From contig NZ_JAIUZI010000002.1 in the NCBI RefSeq assembly GCF_020171285.1, forward strand, positions 372,001 through 436,000: a DNA stretch of 64,000 bases. Reading direction: 5' to 3'. Numbering within the stretch: position 1 is the first letter of the stretch; every line of letters begins with the position of its first letter. This document shows, piece by piece, positions 43,212 through 51,781 of this stretch. This DNA comes from Seohaeicola saemankumensis. Its GTDB lineage: Bacteria; Pseudomonadota; Alphaproteobacteria; Rhodobacterales; Rhodobacteraceae. The notes beneath the pieces were generated by a model that was not told the DNA's origin, searched no databases, and saw nothing but the letters and a program-made list of their open reading frames with translations. A program made the position numbers and the translations under genes.

Positions 43212-43990
43212 ACACAGAAGCGGTAATCGAGGCACGGGATCTGAACCTGACGTTCCAGACGAACGACGGGCCGGTGCAGGCGCTGAAAGACGTCAACCTG
43301 ACCATCGGCAAGGGCGATTTTGTCAGTTTCATCGGGCCGTCGGGCTGTGGCAAGACCACGTTCCTGCGGGTGATGGCGGCGCTGGAGCATCCCACCGGCG
43401 GCAGCATCACGGTCAACGGCATGAGCCCGGACGAGGCGCGGCGCAACCGGGCCTATGGCTATGTTTTCCAGGCGGCGGGGCTTTACCCGTGGCGGACTAT
43501 CGCGCGCAACATCAAGCTGCCGCTGGAGATCATGGGATACAGCAAGGCCGATCAGGAAGAGCGCGTGAACCGAGTGCTGCAACTGGTTGATCTGGAAGGG
43601 TTTGGCAGCAAGTACCCCTGGCAGCTGTCGGGCGGGATGCAGCAACGGGCGAGCATCGCGCGGGCGCTGGCATTCGACGCCGACATCCTGCTGATGGACG
43701 AGCCTTTTGGCGCGCTGGACGAGATCGTGCGGGACCACCTGAACGAACAGTTGCTGAAACTTTGGGCGAGGACCAACAAAACCATCGGCTTTGTCACCCA
43801 CTCGATCCCCGAGGCGGTGTACCTGTCGACCAAGATCGTGGTGATGAGCCCGCGCCCGGGCCGGATCACGGACGTGATCGACAGCCCGCTGCCGGCCGAG
43901 CGGCCGCTGGATATCCGCGATACGCCGGAGTTCCTGGAGGTCGCGCACCGGGTCCGCGAGGGGCTGCGGGCGGGGCATTCCTATGACTGA
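43208..43990 (+). CDS. ABC transporter ATP-binding protein, nitrate/sulfonate/pyrimidine class
   Basis: A 260-residue ATPase of the SsuB/TauB/ThiZ class. Walker A is GPSGCGKTTF (about residues 43-52), the Q loop is YVFQAAGLYPWRTIARNIKL, the signature is LSGGMQQRASIARALAFDAD and Walker B is ILLMDEPFGALDE. The switch His is in IGFVTHSIPEAVYLSTKIVV. Start ATG 43208 overlaps the SDR stop (ATGA). It energises the two permeases at 44044 and 45104. The substrate is probably a pyrimidine or its derivative, judging by the operon. Confidence 0.93.
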   Translation: MNTEAVIEARDLNLTFQTNDGPVQALKDVNLTIGKGDFVSFIGPSGCGKTTFLRVMAALEHPTGGSITVNGMSPDEARRNRAYGYVFQAAGLYPWRTIARNIKLPLEIMGYSKADQEERVNRVLQLVDLEGFGSKYPWQLSGGMQQRASIARALAFDADILLMDEPFGALDEIVRDHLNEQLLKLWARTNKTIGFVTHSIPEAVYLSTKIVVMSPRPGRITDVIDSPLPAERPLDIRDTPEFLEVAHRVREGLRAGHSYD

Positions 43991-44043
43991 GCGGCTTTGT
44001 CCGATCCGGGCCGGGGGCCTGCGGTGGCGAAAGGCGGGTGGTC

Positions 44044-44961
44044 ATGCGTAGCGTTCTGGCGGTGTTGACCGTGGTCGCGGCGATTGTCGCGATCTGGTAT
44101 GCGGCCTGTCTGCCGATGAACATCAAGGGCGTGCTGACCGAGGCCGAGCGGGCGGGCGCAGTGGTCAGCCCGGAGGGCGCGGCGGCGCGGCGCGCGATGT
44201 CGCCCTGGGCGCTGGTGGCGCGCAACGGCTTTGCCATTCCGGCGACCTGGGAGCAGGAGCGGCCCCGGCTGCCGGCGCCGCACCAGGTGGCGGTGGAGCT
44301 GTGGCAGACCACGGTGAACAAGAAGATCACCTCGAAGCGCAGCCTGGTCTATCACGGCTGGGTGACGCTGAGCGCGACGCTGCTGGGCTTTGCCATCGGC
44401 ACCGGGCTGGGCATTCTGCTGGCGGTGGGGATCGTACATTCGCGTGTCATGGACATGAGCGTGATGCCCTGGGCCATTGTCAGCCAGACCATCCCGATCA
44501 TTGCGCTGGCGCCGATGATCATCGTGGTGCTTTACTCGGTGGGCGTGCAGGGGATCATCCCGAAGGCGGTGATCTCGGCCTACCTGAGTTTCTTCCCGGT
44601 GGTTGTCGGCATGGTGAAGGGGCTGCGCAGCCCCGGGCCGATGCAGTTGGACCTGTTGAAGACCTATTTCGCCAGCGGCGGCCAGGTGTTCTGGAAGCTG
44701 CGGTTGCCGGCGTCGATGCCGTATCTCTTTGCCTCGCTGAAGATCGGCATCGCCGCGTCGCTGGTGGGCGCCATTGTGGGCGAACTGCCGACGGGCGCGG
44801 TGGCCGGTCTGGGCGCGCGGTTGCTGGCGGGCAGTTATTATGGCCAGACGGTGCAGATCTGGGCGGCGCTGTTTGCGGCGGCGATCCTGGCGGCGTGCCT
44901 AGTCGGGCTGCTGGGGCTGATCGAGCGGGTGACGCTGAAGCGGATGGGGATGGCGGCATGA
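44044..44961 (+). CDS. ABC transporter permease (pyrimidine-type), first subunit
   Basis: A 305-residue permease with an N-terminal membrane segment (SVLAVLTVVAAIVAIWYAA), a long periplasmic part (about residues 25-95), and six further segments. The EAA loop that docks the ATPase is KTYFASGGQVFWKLRLPASM. Segments include TLSATLLGFAIGTGLGILLA and VMPWAIVSQTIPIIALAPMI. The start at ATG 44044 follows AAAGGCGGGTGGTC; GTG at 44038 is an alternative. The extra N-terminal helix and large loop are unusual for the SsuC family. Its C-terminus overlaps no gene; a palindromic repeat follows before the second permease. Confidence 0.9.
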   Translation: MRSVLAVLTVVAAIVAIWYAACLPMNIKGVLTEAERAGAVVSPEGAAARRAMSPWALVARNGFAIPATWEQERPRLPAPHQVAVELWQTTVNKKITSKRSLVYHGWVTLSATLLGFAIGTGLGILLAVGIVHSRVMDMSVMPWAIVSQTIPIIALAPMIIVVLYSVGVQGIIPKAVISAYLSFFPVVVGMVKGLRSPGPMQLDLLKTYFASGGQVFWKLRLPASMPYLFASLKIGIAASLVGAIVGELPTGAVAGLGARLLAGSYYGQTVQIWAALFAAAILAACLVGLLGLIERVTLKRMGMAA

Positions 44962-44983
44962 GGGCGGTTTTGCTTTGCCTGTG

Positions 44984-45058
44984 CCGGGGAGGGGGCGCTG
45001 CCCCCGTCGCGCGGGGCGCGACTCCCCCGGAGTATTTGGAAAGAGATGAAGGGGTGGG
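44984..45058 (+). repeat. Interspersed palindromic repeat, type 1 (copy 3)
   Basis: GGGGGCGCTGCCCCC, a second stem (CGCGCGGGGCGCG), then CCCCCGGAGTATTTGGAAAGAGATGAAGGGG. It lies between the two permease genes of the same operon. Confidence 0.75.
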
Positions 45059-45103
45059 CCGGCGGTTGGCGGCCGGCGCGCGGAGACATGGGGGGGCGCG
45101 GCG

Positions 45104-45949
45104 ATGATGTTGGTGGCCCTGGCGTTTGTTCTGTGGCTGTTGGGCTGGTGGATCAACACGCGGCTGGCCGAGGGACCGGTGGCCCAGACGCGGGTCGTGC
45201 GGCTGGCGGTGCCGCTGATCTTTGGCGCGACGATATTGCTGGTCTGGGAGCTGTTGGTGCGCGGGTTGCAGGTGCCGCTGGTGATCCTGCCGGCGCCGAG
45301 CCTGATCGCGGCGCGGTTCATGGCCAGCCTGCCGATCCTGTGGCAGGATTTTGTGCAGACCTTTGTGAAGGGCGCGCTGAGCGGCTACCTGATCGGGTGC
45401 AGCGCGGCGTTCCTGATGGCGGTGGCGGTGGATCGCAGCGATTTCCTGCGCCGCGGGCTGTTGCCGGTGGGCAATTTCGTGGCGGCGCTGCCGATCGTGG
45501 GCACCGCGCCGATCCTGGTGATGTGGTTCGGGTTCGACTGGCAGTCGAAGGCGGCGGTGGTTGTGGTCATGGTGTTCTTTCCGGTGCTGGTGAACACGGT
45601 GGCCGGCCTGCGCGAGACCAGCGCCATGCAGCGCGACCTGATGGAGACCTATGCGGCGAGTTACTGGCAGGGGTTTTTCAAACTGCGGTTGCCGGCGGCG
45701 ATGCCGTTCATTTTCAACGGCCTGAAGATCGCCACCACGCTGGCGTTGATCGGGGCGATTGTTGCGGAGTTTTTCGGCTCTCCCACCGTGGGGATGGGCT
45801 TTCGCATCTCGACCAGTGTCGGGCAGCTTGCGCTCGACATGGTCTGGGCTGAAATTGTAGTCGCCGCGCTGGCGGGGTCGTTGTTTTATGGGCTCGTGGC
45901 GCTGATCGAAAAGGCGGTGACCTTTTGGCATCCGTCGCAGCGGGGGTAA
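45104..45949 (+). CDS. ABC transporter permease (pyrimidine-type), second subunit
   Basis: A 281-residue permease with about seven membrane segments. The N-terminal pair is LVALAFVLWLLGWWINTRLA and AVPLIFGATILLVWELLVRG. The EAA loop is TYAASYWQGFFKLRLPAAMP. Other segments include FVAALPIVGTAPILVMWFGF and ATTLALIGAIVAEFFGSPTV. Start ATG 45104 or 45107; the preceding bases (GGGGGGCGCGGCG) act as ribosome binding site. With the first permease it forms the channel of the importer served by the binding protein at 45990. Confidence 0.92.
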   Translation: MMLVALAFVLWLLGWWINTRLAEGPVAQTRVVRLAVPLIFGATILLVWELLVRGLQVPLVILPAPSLIAARFMASLPILWQDFVQTFVKGALSGYLIGCSAAFLMAVAVDRSDFLRRGLLPVGNFVAALPIVGTAPILVMWFGFDWQSKAAVVVVMVFFPVLVNTVAGLRETSAMQRDLMETYAASYWQGFFKLRLPAAMPFIFNGLKIATTLALIGAIVAEFFGSPTVGMGFRISTSVGQLALDMVWAEIVVAALAGSLFYGLVALIEKAVTFWHPSQRG

Positions 45950-45989
45950 AGGCCCCCAACAAGAAGAAGACCAACAAGGAGTGAAGACG

Positions 45990-46976
45990 ATGAAAAAACT
46001 GATGAATGGCGCGGCACTGGCGCTGGCGATGGCGGCGGGTCCGGCATTGGCGGCCGACGAGGTGAAGCTGCAGCTGCAGTGGGTGACCCAGGCGCAGTTC
46101 GCCGGCTACTACGTGGCGCTGGACAAGGGGTTCTATGAGGAAGAAGACCTGGATGTGACGATCCTGCCCGGCGGGCCGGACATCGCCCCGCCGCAGGTTC
46201 TGGCCGGTGGCGGCGCCGATGCGATGCTGAACTGGATGCCCTCGGCGCTGGCGGCGCGTGAAAAGGGGCTGCCGGTGGTCAATATCGCGCAGCCGTTCAA
46301 ATCCTCGGGTCTGATGCTGACCTGCTGGAAGGACACCGGCATCACCGGGCCGCAGGATTTCAAGGGCAAGACCATCGGCGTCTGGTTCTTTGGCAATGAG
46401 TACCCGTTCCTGAGCTGGATGAGCCAGGAGGGGATTTCGACCGAGGGTGGCGACGATGGGGTGACCGTGCTGAAGCAGGGGTTCAACGTCGATCCGCTGC
46501 TGCAGCGGCAGGCCGACTGCATCAGCACCATGACCTATAACGAATACGGTCAGGTTCTGGATGCCGGTGTTGGCGAGGACGAGCTGGTGACCTTCAAATA
46601 CGAGGACATGGGGGTCGCCACGCTGGAGGACGGCATCTATGTGCTGGAAGAAAACCTGTCTGACCCGGCCTTTGCCGACAAGATGGTGCGGTTCGTGCGC
46701 GCCTCGATGAAGGGCTGGAAGTGGGCCGAGGCGAACCCGGAAGAGGCCGCCGGCATCGTTCTGGACAATGACGCCACCGGCGCCCAGACCGAGGCGCATC
46801 AGGTCCGCATGATGGGCGAGATCGCCAAGCTGACCGCAGGCTCGAACGGCGCGCTGGACGAGGCCGATTTCCAGCGCACGGTCGATACGCTGCTGGCCGG
46901 CGGGTCGGACCCGGTGATCAGCAAGCAGCCGGAAGGCGCCTGGACCCATGCCATCACCGATGCGGCGCTGAAGTAA
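45990..46976 (+). CDS. NMT1/THI5-like substrate-binding protein (pyrimidine importer)
   Basis: A 328-residue periplasmic binding protein of the NMT1/THI5-like family. The signal peptide is KKLMNGAALALAMAAGPALA. The mature part begins DEVKLQLQWVTQAQFAGYYV, which is the family hallmark, and continues ALDKGFYEEEDLDVTILPGG. Later: DFKGKTIGVWFFGNEYPFLS and LQRQADCISTMTYNEYGQVL. Relatives bind pyrimidine precursors (HMP, formyl-aminopyrimidine), so uptake of uracil or thymine derivatives fits the locus. Start ATG 45990 follows AACAAGGAGTGAAGACG; GTG at 45981 would skip this site. A terminator follows the stop. Confidence 0.92.
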   Translation: MKKLMNGAALALAMAAGPALAADEVKLQLQWVTQAQFAGYYVALDKGFYEEEDLDVTILPGGPDIAPPQVLAGGGADAMLNWMPSALAAREKGLPVVNIAQPFKSSGLMLTCWKDTGITGPQDFKGKTIGVWFFGNEYPFLSWMSQEGISTEGGDDGVTVLKQGFNVDPLLQRQADCISTMTYNEYGQVLDAGVGEDELVTFKYEDMGVATLEDGIYVLEENLSDPAFADKMVRFVRASMKGWKWAEANPEEAAGIVLDNDATGAQTEAHQVRMMGEIAKLTAGSNGALDEADFQRTVDTLLAGGSDPVISKQPEGAWTHAITDAALK

Positions 46977-47021
46977 GCCGGGCTTTTTGATCCTGAGTTT
47001 AGGCCTTTGATGGCCGCCGAA

Positions 47022-47048
47022 GGCCCCGGGGAAACCCGGGGCCTTTTT
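47022..47048 (+). terminator. Terminator after pyrimidine operon
   Basis: AGGCCCCGGG, loop GAAA, CCCGGGGCCT, then TTTTG. A classic stem and T run 46 bp past the last gene of the pyrimidine locus. Confidence 0.9.
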
Positions 47049-47154
47049 GCGTTGGGCGCGCGCGGTTTGGCGGGCGGCAAAGAGCGCGTGACCGGGCCGC
47101 ATGTCTGTGCAATAGTTTGATTTAGCTACTAGAATCCGGTCAAAACGGAAAAAT

Positions 47155-47868
47155 ATGCAGGGATTTGCAGAAGAATTCAGGGTGGCGATGGGGCTGATCG
47201 TATCCGGCGATCCGGAGCTATGGGCCATTGTGCTGCTGTCGCTGAAAGTATCGCTGCTGGCCGTGCTGATCGCGGCCTGCATTGGCATGCCTATTGGGGC
47301 GGCGCTGGCGGTTGGGCGGTTCCCGGGCCGGCGGCTGGTGATCGTGCTGCTGAACGCGCTGATGGGGCTGCCGCCGGTGGTGGTCGGGTTGCTGGTTTAC
47401 CTGATGCTGTCCCGGTCGGGGCCGCTGGGGGTGCTGCAGCTGCTTTACACCCCCACGGCGATGATCATCGCGCAGGTGCTGCTGGTGACGCCGATCATCG
47501 CGGCGCTGACTCGGCAGACGGTGGAAACGCTGGATATCGAATACACCGAACAGTTGCGGTCGCTTGGGGTGTCGCGGCTGGCATCCGTTCCGGTGCTGCT
47601 GTGGGATGGGCGGCTGGCGCTGCTGACGGCGTTGCTGGCCGGGTTCGGCCGGGCCATCGCCGAGGTTGGCGCGGTGATCGTGGTCGGCGGGAACATCAAC
47701 CATGTGACAAGGGTTATGACGACCACCATTGCGCTGGAGACGTCCAAGGGCAATCTCGCGCTGGCGTTGGCGCTGGGGGCGATCCTGGTCGGGATCGCCT
47801 TTGTGGTGACAGCGCTGGTCAGCATGATCGGGATCAGTCGAGAACGCGAGGTGCTGCATCATGCGTGA
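47155..47868 (+). CDS. tupB: Tungstate ABC transporter permease
   Basis: A 237-residue permease with five to six membrane segments (AIVLLSLKVSLLAVLIAACI, LVIVLLNALMGLPPVVVGLL, IIAQVLLVTPIIAALTRQTV). The EAA loop is EQLRSLGVSRLASVPVLLWD. The block AGFGRAIAEVGAVIVVGGNI is typical of TupB/ModB-type permeases. The substrate is assigned from the TupA-like binding protein encoded two genes on. Start ATG 47155; the ribosome binding site is weak (CGGAAAAAT). The preceding 106 bp, after the terminator, must carry the operon promoter, but no clear hexamers stand out. Confidence 0.9.
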   Translation: MQGFAEEFRVAMGLIVSGDPELWAIVLLSLKVSLLAVLIAACIGMPIGAALAVGRFPGRRLVIVLLNALMGLPPVVVGLLVYLMLSRSGPLGVLQLLYTPTAMIIAQVLLVTPIIAALTRQTVETLDIEYTEQLRSLGVSRLASVPVLLWDGRLALLTALLAGFGRAIAEVGAVIVVGGNINHVTRVMTTTIALETSKGNLALALALGAILVGIAFVVTALVSMIGISREREVLHHA

Positions 47869-48604
47869 CTGGGACGGAGCGGAAATGCTGACCCAACCCC
47901 GGATGGCAGTTGAAAATCTGCGCATCGGGCGCAATGGCAGCACCTTGTTGGATGTTCCCTATCTGGCGCTTGGCGGCCCGGGACCGACGTTGATTCTGGG
48001 GCCGAACGGTGCCGGGAAAAGCCTGTTGCTGAGGTGTATGCACGGGCTGATTCAGCCGGACGGCGGCACGGTTTGGCAGGACGGCGCGCTGTTGGGCGAA
48101 GATCACAGGGCGCGGCAGGCGATGGTCTTTCAGACGCCGGTGTTGTTGCGCCGGTCGGTTGCAGCCAACCTGGATTTTGTCTTGCGGCGTCAAGGTGTTC
48201 GATGGGGCAGCCGAAAGGCGCGCATCGCGGCGCTTTTGGACGAGGGCGGTCTGGCCGGCAAGGAGAGGCAAGCGGCCCGCAGCCTGTCGGGGGGGGAGGC
48301 GCAGCGGCTGGCGATCCTGCGCGCGCTGGCCTGCAATCCGGAGATCCTGTTTCTGGACGAACCCACCAGTGCACTGGATCCGGCTGCGACGCAGGCCGTC
48401 GAGGCGCTGATCCTGCGGGCGTCCGCGCGCGGCACTCGGATCGTGATGGTGACGCATGATGTCGGGCAGGCGCGGCGGTTGGGTCATGACATCGTCCTGA
48501 TGCAGGCCGGGCGGGTGGCGGAGCACAGTCAGGCGGCCGATTTCTTTGCCGCGCCGAGAACGGCGGCCGGGCGGGCCTATTTGTCCGGGGCGCTGGTGAT
48601 CTGA
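47861..48604 (+). CDS. tupC: Tungstate ABC transporter ATP-binding protein
   Basis: A 247-residue ATPase. Walker A is GPNGAGKSLL (about residues 48-57), signature is SLSGGEAQRLAILRAL, and Walker B is EILFLDEPTSALDP; the switch His is in IVMVTHDVGQARRL. ATG 47861 overlaps the tupB end by eight bases (ATGCGTGA). ATG 47885 is an alternative start with a possible GGAG site. The size and VFQTPVLLRRSVAANLDFVL Q-loop fit the TupC/ModC class. It drives uptake of tungstate through TupB. Confidence 0.9.
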   Translation: MRDWDGAEMLTQPRMAVENLRIGRNGSTLLDVPYLALGGPGPTLILGPNGAGKSLLLRCMHGLIQPDGGTVWQDGALLGEDHRARQAMVFQTPVLLRRSVAANLDFVLRRQGVRWGSRKARIAALLDEGGLAGKERQAARSLSGGEAQRLAILRALACNPEILFLDEPTSALDPAATQAVEALILRASARGTRIVMVTHDVGQARRLGHDIVLMQAGRVAEHSQAADFFAAPRTAAGRAYLSGALVI

Positions 48605-48630
48605 ACGCAAAAATCCAATGGAGATGACGG

Positions 48631-49455
48631 ATGATGAAACGCTGGCTTCTGGCCGCAGCTGTGGCCCTGGGATGCGTTGCGGGCGCGGGGCAGATACAGG
48701 CCAAGGATGGCTTTATCGTTGTGCAGTCGACCACGTCGACGCAGAACTCCGGGTTGCTGGACGCAATTCTGCCAAGCTTTGAGACGGCAACCGGAATCGA
48801 GGTCCGGGTCGTGGCTGTCGGGACCGGTCAGGCGATCCGGAATGCGATGAACGGGGACGGCGACGTGTTGCTGGTTCACGCCAAACCCGCTGAAGAGGCA
48901 TTTGTGGCCGACGGATGGGGCGTCGCGCGCCGGGACGTGATGTACAACGACTTTGTGTTGATCGGGCCGGATGCCGATCCGGCCGGGATCGGGGGCGGAG
49001 ATGATATCGTGGCCGCGCTGCGGTTGGTGGCGGCGGCCCAGGCGCCTTTTGCCTCGCGCGGAGACGACAGCGGAACGCACAAGGCGGAGCTGCGCCATTG
49101 GATGTCCGCGGGCATAAACGTGGCGGAGGCCTCTGGCAGCTGGTACCGGGAAACTGGCGCGGGCATGGGGGCAACGCTGAACATCGCCGCCGGCATGGGC
49201 GCATATGCGCTGACCGACCGGGCGACATGGATCGCCCATGGCAACAAGGACGGCATGCGGGTGCTGGTGGAAGGCGACCCGAGGCTGTTCAACCAGTATG
49301 GCATCGTTTTGGTGAATCCGGCCAAACACGCGCATGTCAAAGCCGACGCGGGGCAGCGGTTCATCGACTGGTTGACCGGGGACGCGGGGCAGGCGGCGAT
49401 CGCGGGCTACAGGTTGAACGGGCAGCAGCTTTTCTTTCCGAACGCGGGCGACTGA
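48631..49455 (+). CDS. tupA: Tungstate-binding protein
   Basis: A 274-residue periplasmic binding protein. The signal peptide MMKRWLLAAAVALGCVAGAG ends near IQAK. The oxyanion site motif VVQSTTSTQNSGLLDAIL is the TupA signature (TTSTQNSGLL). Later blocks are VGTGQAIRNAMNGDGDVLLV, PFASRGDDSGTHKAELRHW and AYALTDRATWIAH. TupA binds tungstate with much higher affinity than molybdate. Start ATG 48631 follows CAATGGAGATGACGG. Tungstate would serve a formate dehydrogenase or an aldehyde oxidoreductase outside the window. A connection to the CoxSLM enzyme, which uses molybdenum, is not implied. Confidence 0.93.
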   Translation: MMKRWLLAAAVALGCVAGAGQIQAKDGFIVVQSTTSTQNSGLLDAILPSFETATGIEVRVVAVGTGQAIRNAMNGDGDVLLVHAKPAEEAFVADGWGVARRDVMYNDFVLIGPDADPAGIGGGDDIVAALRLVAAAQAPFASRGDDSGTHKAELRHWMSAGINVAEASGSWYRETGAGMGATLNIAAGMGAYALTDRATWIAHGNKDGMRVLVEGDPRLFNQYGIVLVNPAKHAHVKADAGQRFIDWLTGDAGQAAIAGYRLNGQQLFFPNAGD

Positions 49456-49464
49456 GCGTTTTCT

Positions 49465-49540
49465 CGGGGCAGGAGGGGGCGCTGCCCCCTCGGCCTTCGG
49501 CCTCACCCCCGGAGTATTTCGAAAGAGATGAAAGGGTGGG
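49465..49540 (+). repeat. Interspersed palindromic repeat, type 1 (copy 4)
   Basis: GGGGGCGCTGCCCCC, a second stem GGCCTTCGGCC, then CCCCCGGAGTATTTCGAAAGAGATGAAAGGG. The rest of the gap to 49657 holds nothing recognisable. Confidence 0.75.
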
Positions 49541-49657
49541 TTTGAAGGGAGCGCAACCGCAGCGCGCGGATCACGCGCGCTGCCCGGCCCAACAGGACGA
49601 ACGGCATCTTTGACGCCGCGAGACCTGGCGGGAGTGCCTGGTCGTCGAAAATCAGGC

Positions 49658-50410
49658 TTAGCCGTTGTCGCGTTTTTCCGCGACAATGATCGTCATCTGA
49701 TCGGCGGGCAGGAAGCCGCGCAGCAATTCGTCCTGAAGCACAAAGGTCGGAGTGCCCGAGATTTGCAGCCTTTGGGCCAGATCGCGGGTGGCAGCCAGTT
49801 CGGCGGTCACTTCGGCACTGTCCATTCGCGCCATGATGGCGTCTGCGTCCAGCCCCAACCCGGTCGCCAGGCGGCGCAGGATCACGTCGGTGATGTCGCC
49901 GTTCACCGCGATCAGGGCGTCGTGGACCTGTTTGTAAGCCTCGTCGCCGGCAATCTGCTTGGTTGCCACGGCAAAGCGTGATGACAGCACGGAACCTTCG
50001 CCGAGGATCGGGAACTCCTTGATGATCAGCCGAATGTTGCCGTCTTCGTTCAGAAGCTTGGCGATCTCGGGGACGGCGCGGCGGCAGTAGCCGCAACGGT
50101 AGTCCATGAATTCGACCAGCGTGATGTCGCCATCCGGATTACCGCCGACCCAGGAGTAGCCGTCGTTGAAGATCTCGTCGGCATGTGCGGCGACCAGTTC
50201 GAAATCCGCATTAGCTTCGGCTTCGGCCTGTTGCGCCTTGTAAACTTCCACGGCTTCCAGGATGACCTCGGGGTTTTCCATCAGGTAGGCGCGGACCTCG
50301 GCCCGAAAGGCGGCGCGTTCGGCATCGGTCATCGCGGAGAGGTCGGCGGCGCCGACCGGGGCTGACAGCAGGGTCAGCGCGGTAAGGGCCGGAGCGGCAA
50401 AGCGGATCAT
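49658..50410 (-). CDS. DsbA family thiol-disulfide oxidoreductase
   Basis: A 250-residue exported thioredoxin-fold protein. The signal peptide is MIRFAAPALTALTLLSAPVG, cut near VGAA. An N-terminal helical region (AAFRAEVRAYLMENPEVILE) is the Scs-type dimerisation extension. The active site is CGYC in EFMDYRCGYCRRAVPE (about residues 103-106), and the cis-Pro loop is ISGTPTFVLQDELL. It probably acts as an oxidase or isomerase in the periplasm. ATG 50410 follows GAAAGGGAAAAAACG and overlaps the stop of the upstream M48 gene (ATGA), so they form one operon. Confidence 0.9.
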   Translation of the reverse strand: MIRFAAPALTALTLLSAPVGAADLSAMTDAERAAFRAEVRAYLMENPEVILEAVEVYKAQQAEAEANADFELVAAHADEIFNDGYSWVGGNPDGDITLVEFMDYRCGYCRRAVPEIAKLLNEDGNIRLIIKEFPILGEGSVLSSRFAVATKQIAGDEAYKQVHDALIAVNGDITDVILRRLATGLGLDADAIMARMDSAEVTAELAATRDLAQRLQISGTPTFVLQDELLRGFLPADQMTIIVAEKRDNG

Positions 50411-51759
50411 CGTTTTTTCCCTTTCTGGTGTCTTTCTGAAGCTATGAGCACATCCTGTGCCCGTTGCCAAGCGGCGGACCCGTTTGGCAGGTGTCGCAAG
50501 GCGCGGCGCGCGTGAAGGCCGGCGTCGTCGAGGTTGCCCTGGAGGGCGCAGCGTTCGGCCGTCACAAGGGCGGCCATGGCCGGCTGGCCATCCTGGGCGT
50601 AGGCCAGCGCAAGGTCGTACATCACCCGGACGTCGCGAAAGTCGCGAGACCGGGCTTTTTCAAGCGTCGAAAGCCCTTCTTGCAGCTGGCCGGCCGCCAC
50701 CTGTGCCCGGCCCAGCGCGCCAAGGATCAGCGGGTTTTCCGGGGCCAGACGGTCGGCGGTTTCATAGGCGGCAAGCGCGGCCGACCAGCGCCGGTTCTCC
50801 ATCAGGATCTGGCCCTTGAGTTCGTAATAATAGGCGTCATCGGGACGCGCGGCCATGGCGCGGTCCATCGCCGCCAGCGCGGCGGTCATGTTGTTGTCGC
50901 GGTGGTGGGCGATTGCCAGCCGCATCTGGCGGATGTCTTCGGCCTGTTCTTCGCCTGCGCGGCGCCGGGTCCATTTTGGCGCGCGGGTAAAGGCCGAGAG
51001 TTTGCCGCGCAGGCGGGCGAACCAGTAGTCGACGTCGGGATTGGGCGGGGCATCGGCGCCGAGCTGATCGACCAGTGTCTGCGCGGCGCGGATCCGGTCG
51101 CTGGAAAGCGGGTGCGAGCGCATGTAGGGATCCTGCTGGGTGACATTCAGCAGTTCCTGGCCCTGGAAGCTGCGGTGCAGGTCGACCATTCCCTGCAGGC
51201 TGATGCCCGAGGACCGAAGATAGCTTGCCGCCGAGCGGTCGGCGGCGGCTTCCTCGGCACGGGTATGGGCCAGGAACGAGCGCAGGGCGCTGGACTGTGT
51301 GCCGGCGGCGATGCCAAAGGCGGCGTCGCCGGCCCCGGCGGCGGCGGCGATGATGGCCAGGATGGTGCCGAGGTTTGCGGCCGATCTGGCGCCTTCCAGG
51401 TTGCTCATCCGGCGCGCCAGATGACCGTTGGAAATATGCGCGGCCTCATGCGCGATGACCGCCTGCAGCACATCGGCGCGCTGCACCTTCTGGATCAGCC
51501 CGTAGTTCAGGAAGATGGTGCCGTAGTCGATCACGAAGGCGTTGAAAGCGCTGTCATCAACCACCAGCACCCGCACGCGCCGCGGGTTGAGCCCGGCGGC
51601 CCGCAGCACCGGAAAGGCAAGCTGGGTCAGCCCGTGTTCGATGTCGGGATCCCGCAACAAGGTGATGGCCTGCGCGGGCAGCGCGGTCGCCATCCAGCCC
51701 AGCAAACACAGCGCCACCGCCGGTATTGACGCAGGGCGGGGAAGACGATCAAACACCAT
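50407..51759 (-). CDS. M48 family metalloprotease with TPR repeats (BepA-like)
   Basis: A 450-residue periplasmic protease. A leader RLPRPASIPAVALCLLGWMA at the start ends near LPAQA. The zinc motif HEAAH is in QAVIAHEAAHISNGHLARRM (about residues 101-105), with the third ligand Glu in HTRAEEAAADRSAASYL. From about residue 270 there are tetratricopeptide repeats (AALAAMDRAMAARPDDAYYY; WSAALAAYETADRLAPENPL). This is the layout of BepA, which checks outer-membrane protein and LPS transporter assembly, fitting with the DsbA gene immediately downstream. Start ATG 51759; a longer upstream frame overlaps the divergent aminotransferase gene. Only 22 bp separate the two divergent starts. Confidence 0.9.
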   Translation of the reverse strand: MVFDRLPRPASIPAVALCLLGWMATALPAQAITLLRDPDIEHGLTQLAFPVLRAAGLNPRRVRVLVVDDSAFNAFVIDYGTIFLNYGLIQKVQRADVLQAVIAHEAAHISNGHLARRMSNLEGARSAANLGTILAIIAAAAGAGDAAFGIAAGTQSSALRSFLAHTRAEEAAADRSAASYLRSSGISLQGMVDLHRSFQGQELLNVTQQDPYMRSHPLSSDRIRAAQTLVDQLGADAPPNPDVDYWFARLRGKLSAFTRAPKWTRRRAGEEQAEDIRQMRLAIAHHRDNNMTAALAAMDRAMAARPDDAYYYELKGQILMENRRWSAALAAYETADRLAPENPLILGALGRAQVAAGQLQEGLSTLEKARSRDFRDVRVMYDLALAYAQDGQPAMAALVTAERCALQGNLDDAGLHARRALRHLPNGSAAWQRAQDVLIASERHQKGKKR

Positions 51760-51781
51760 GGGCGCACCATGGGAGATACAC

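Noticed and set aside
46976..49455. tupBCA as a molybdate transporter serving the cox cluster
   Set aside because: The TTSTQNSGLL motif of the binding protein is that of TupA (tungstate), and the genes lie 36 kb from cox in their own unit; a direct link is not supported.
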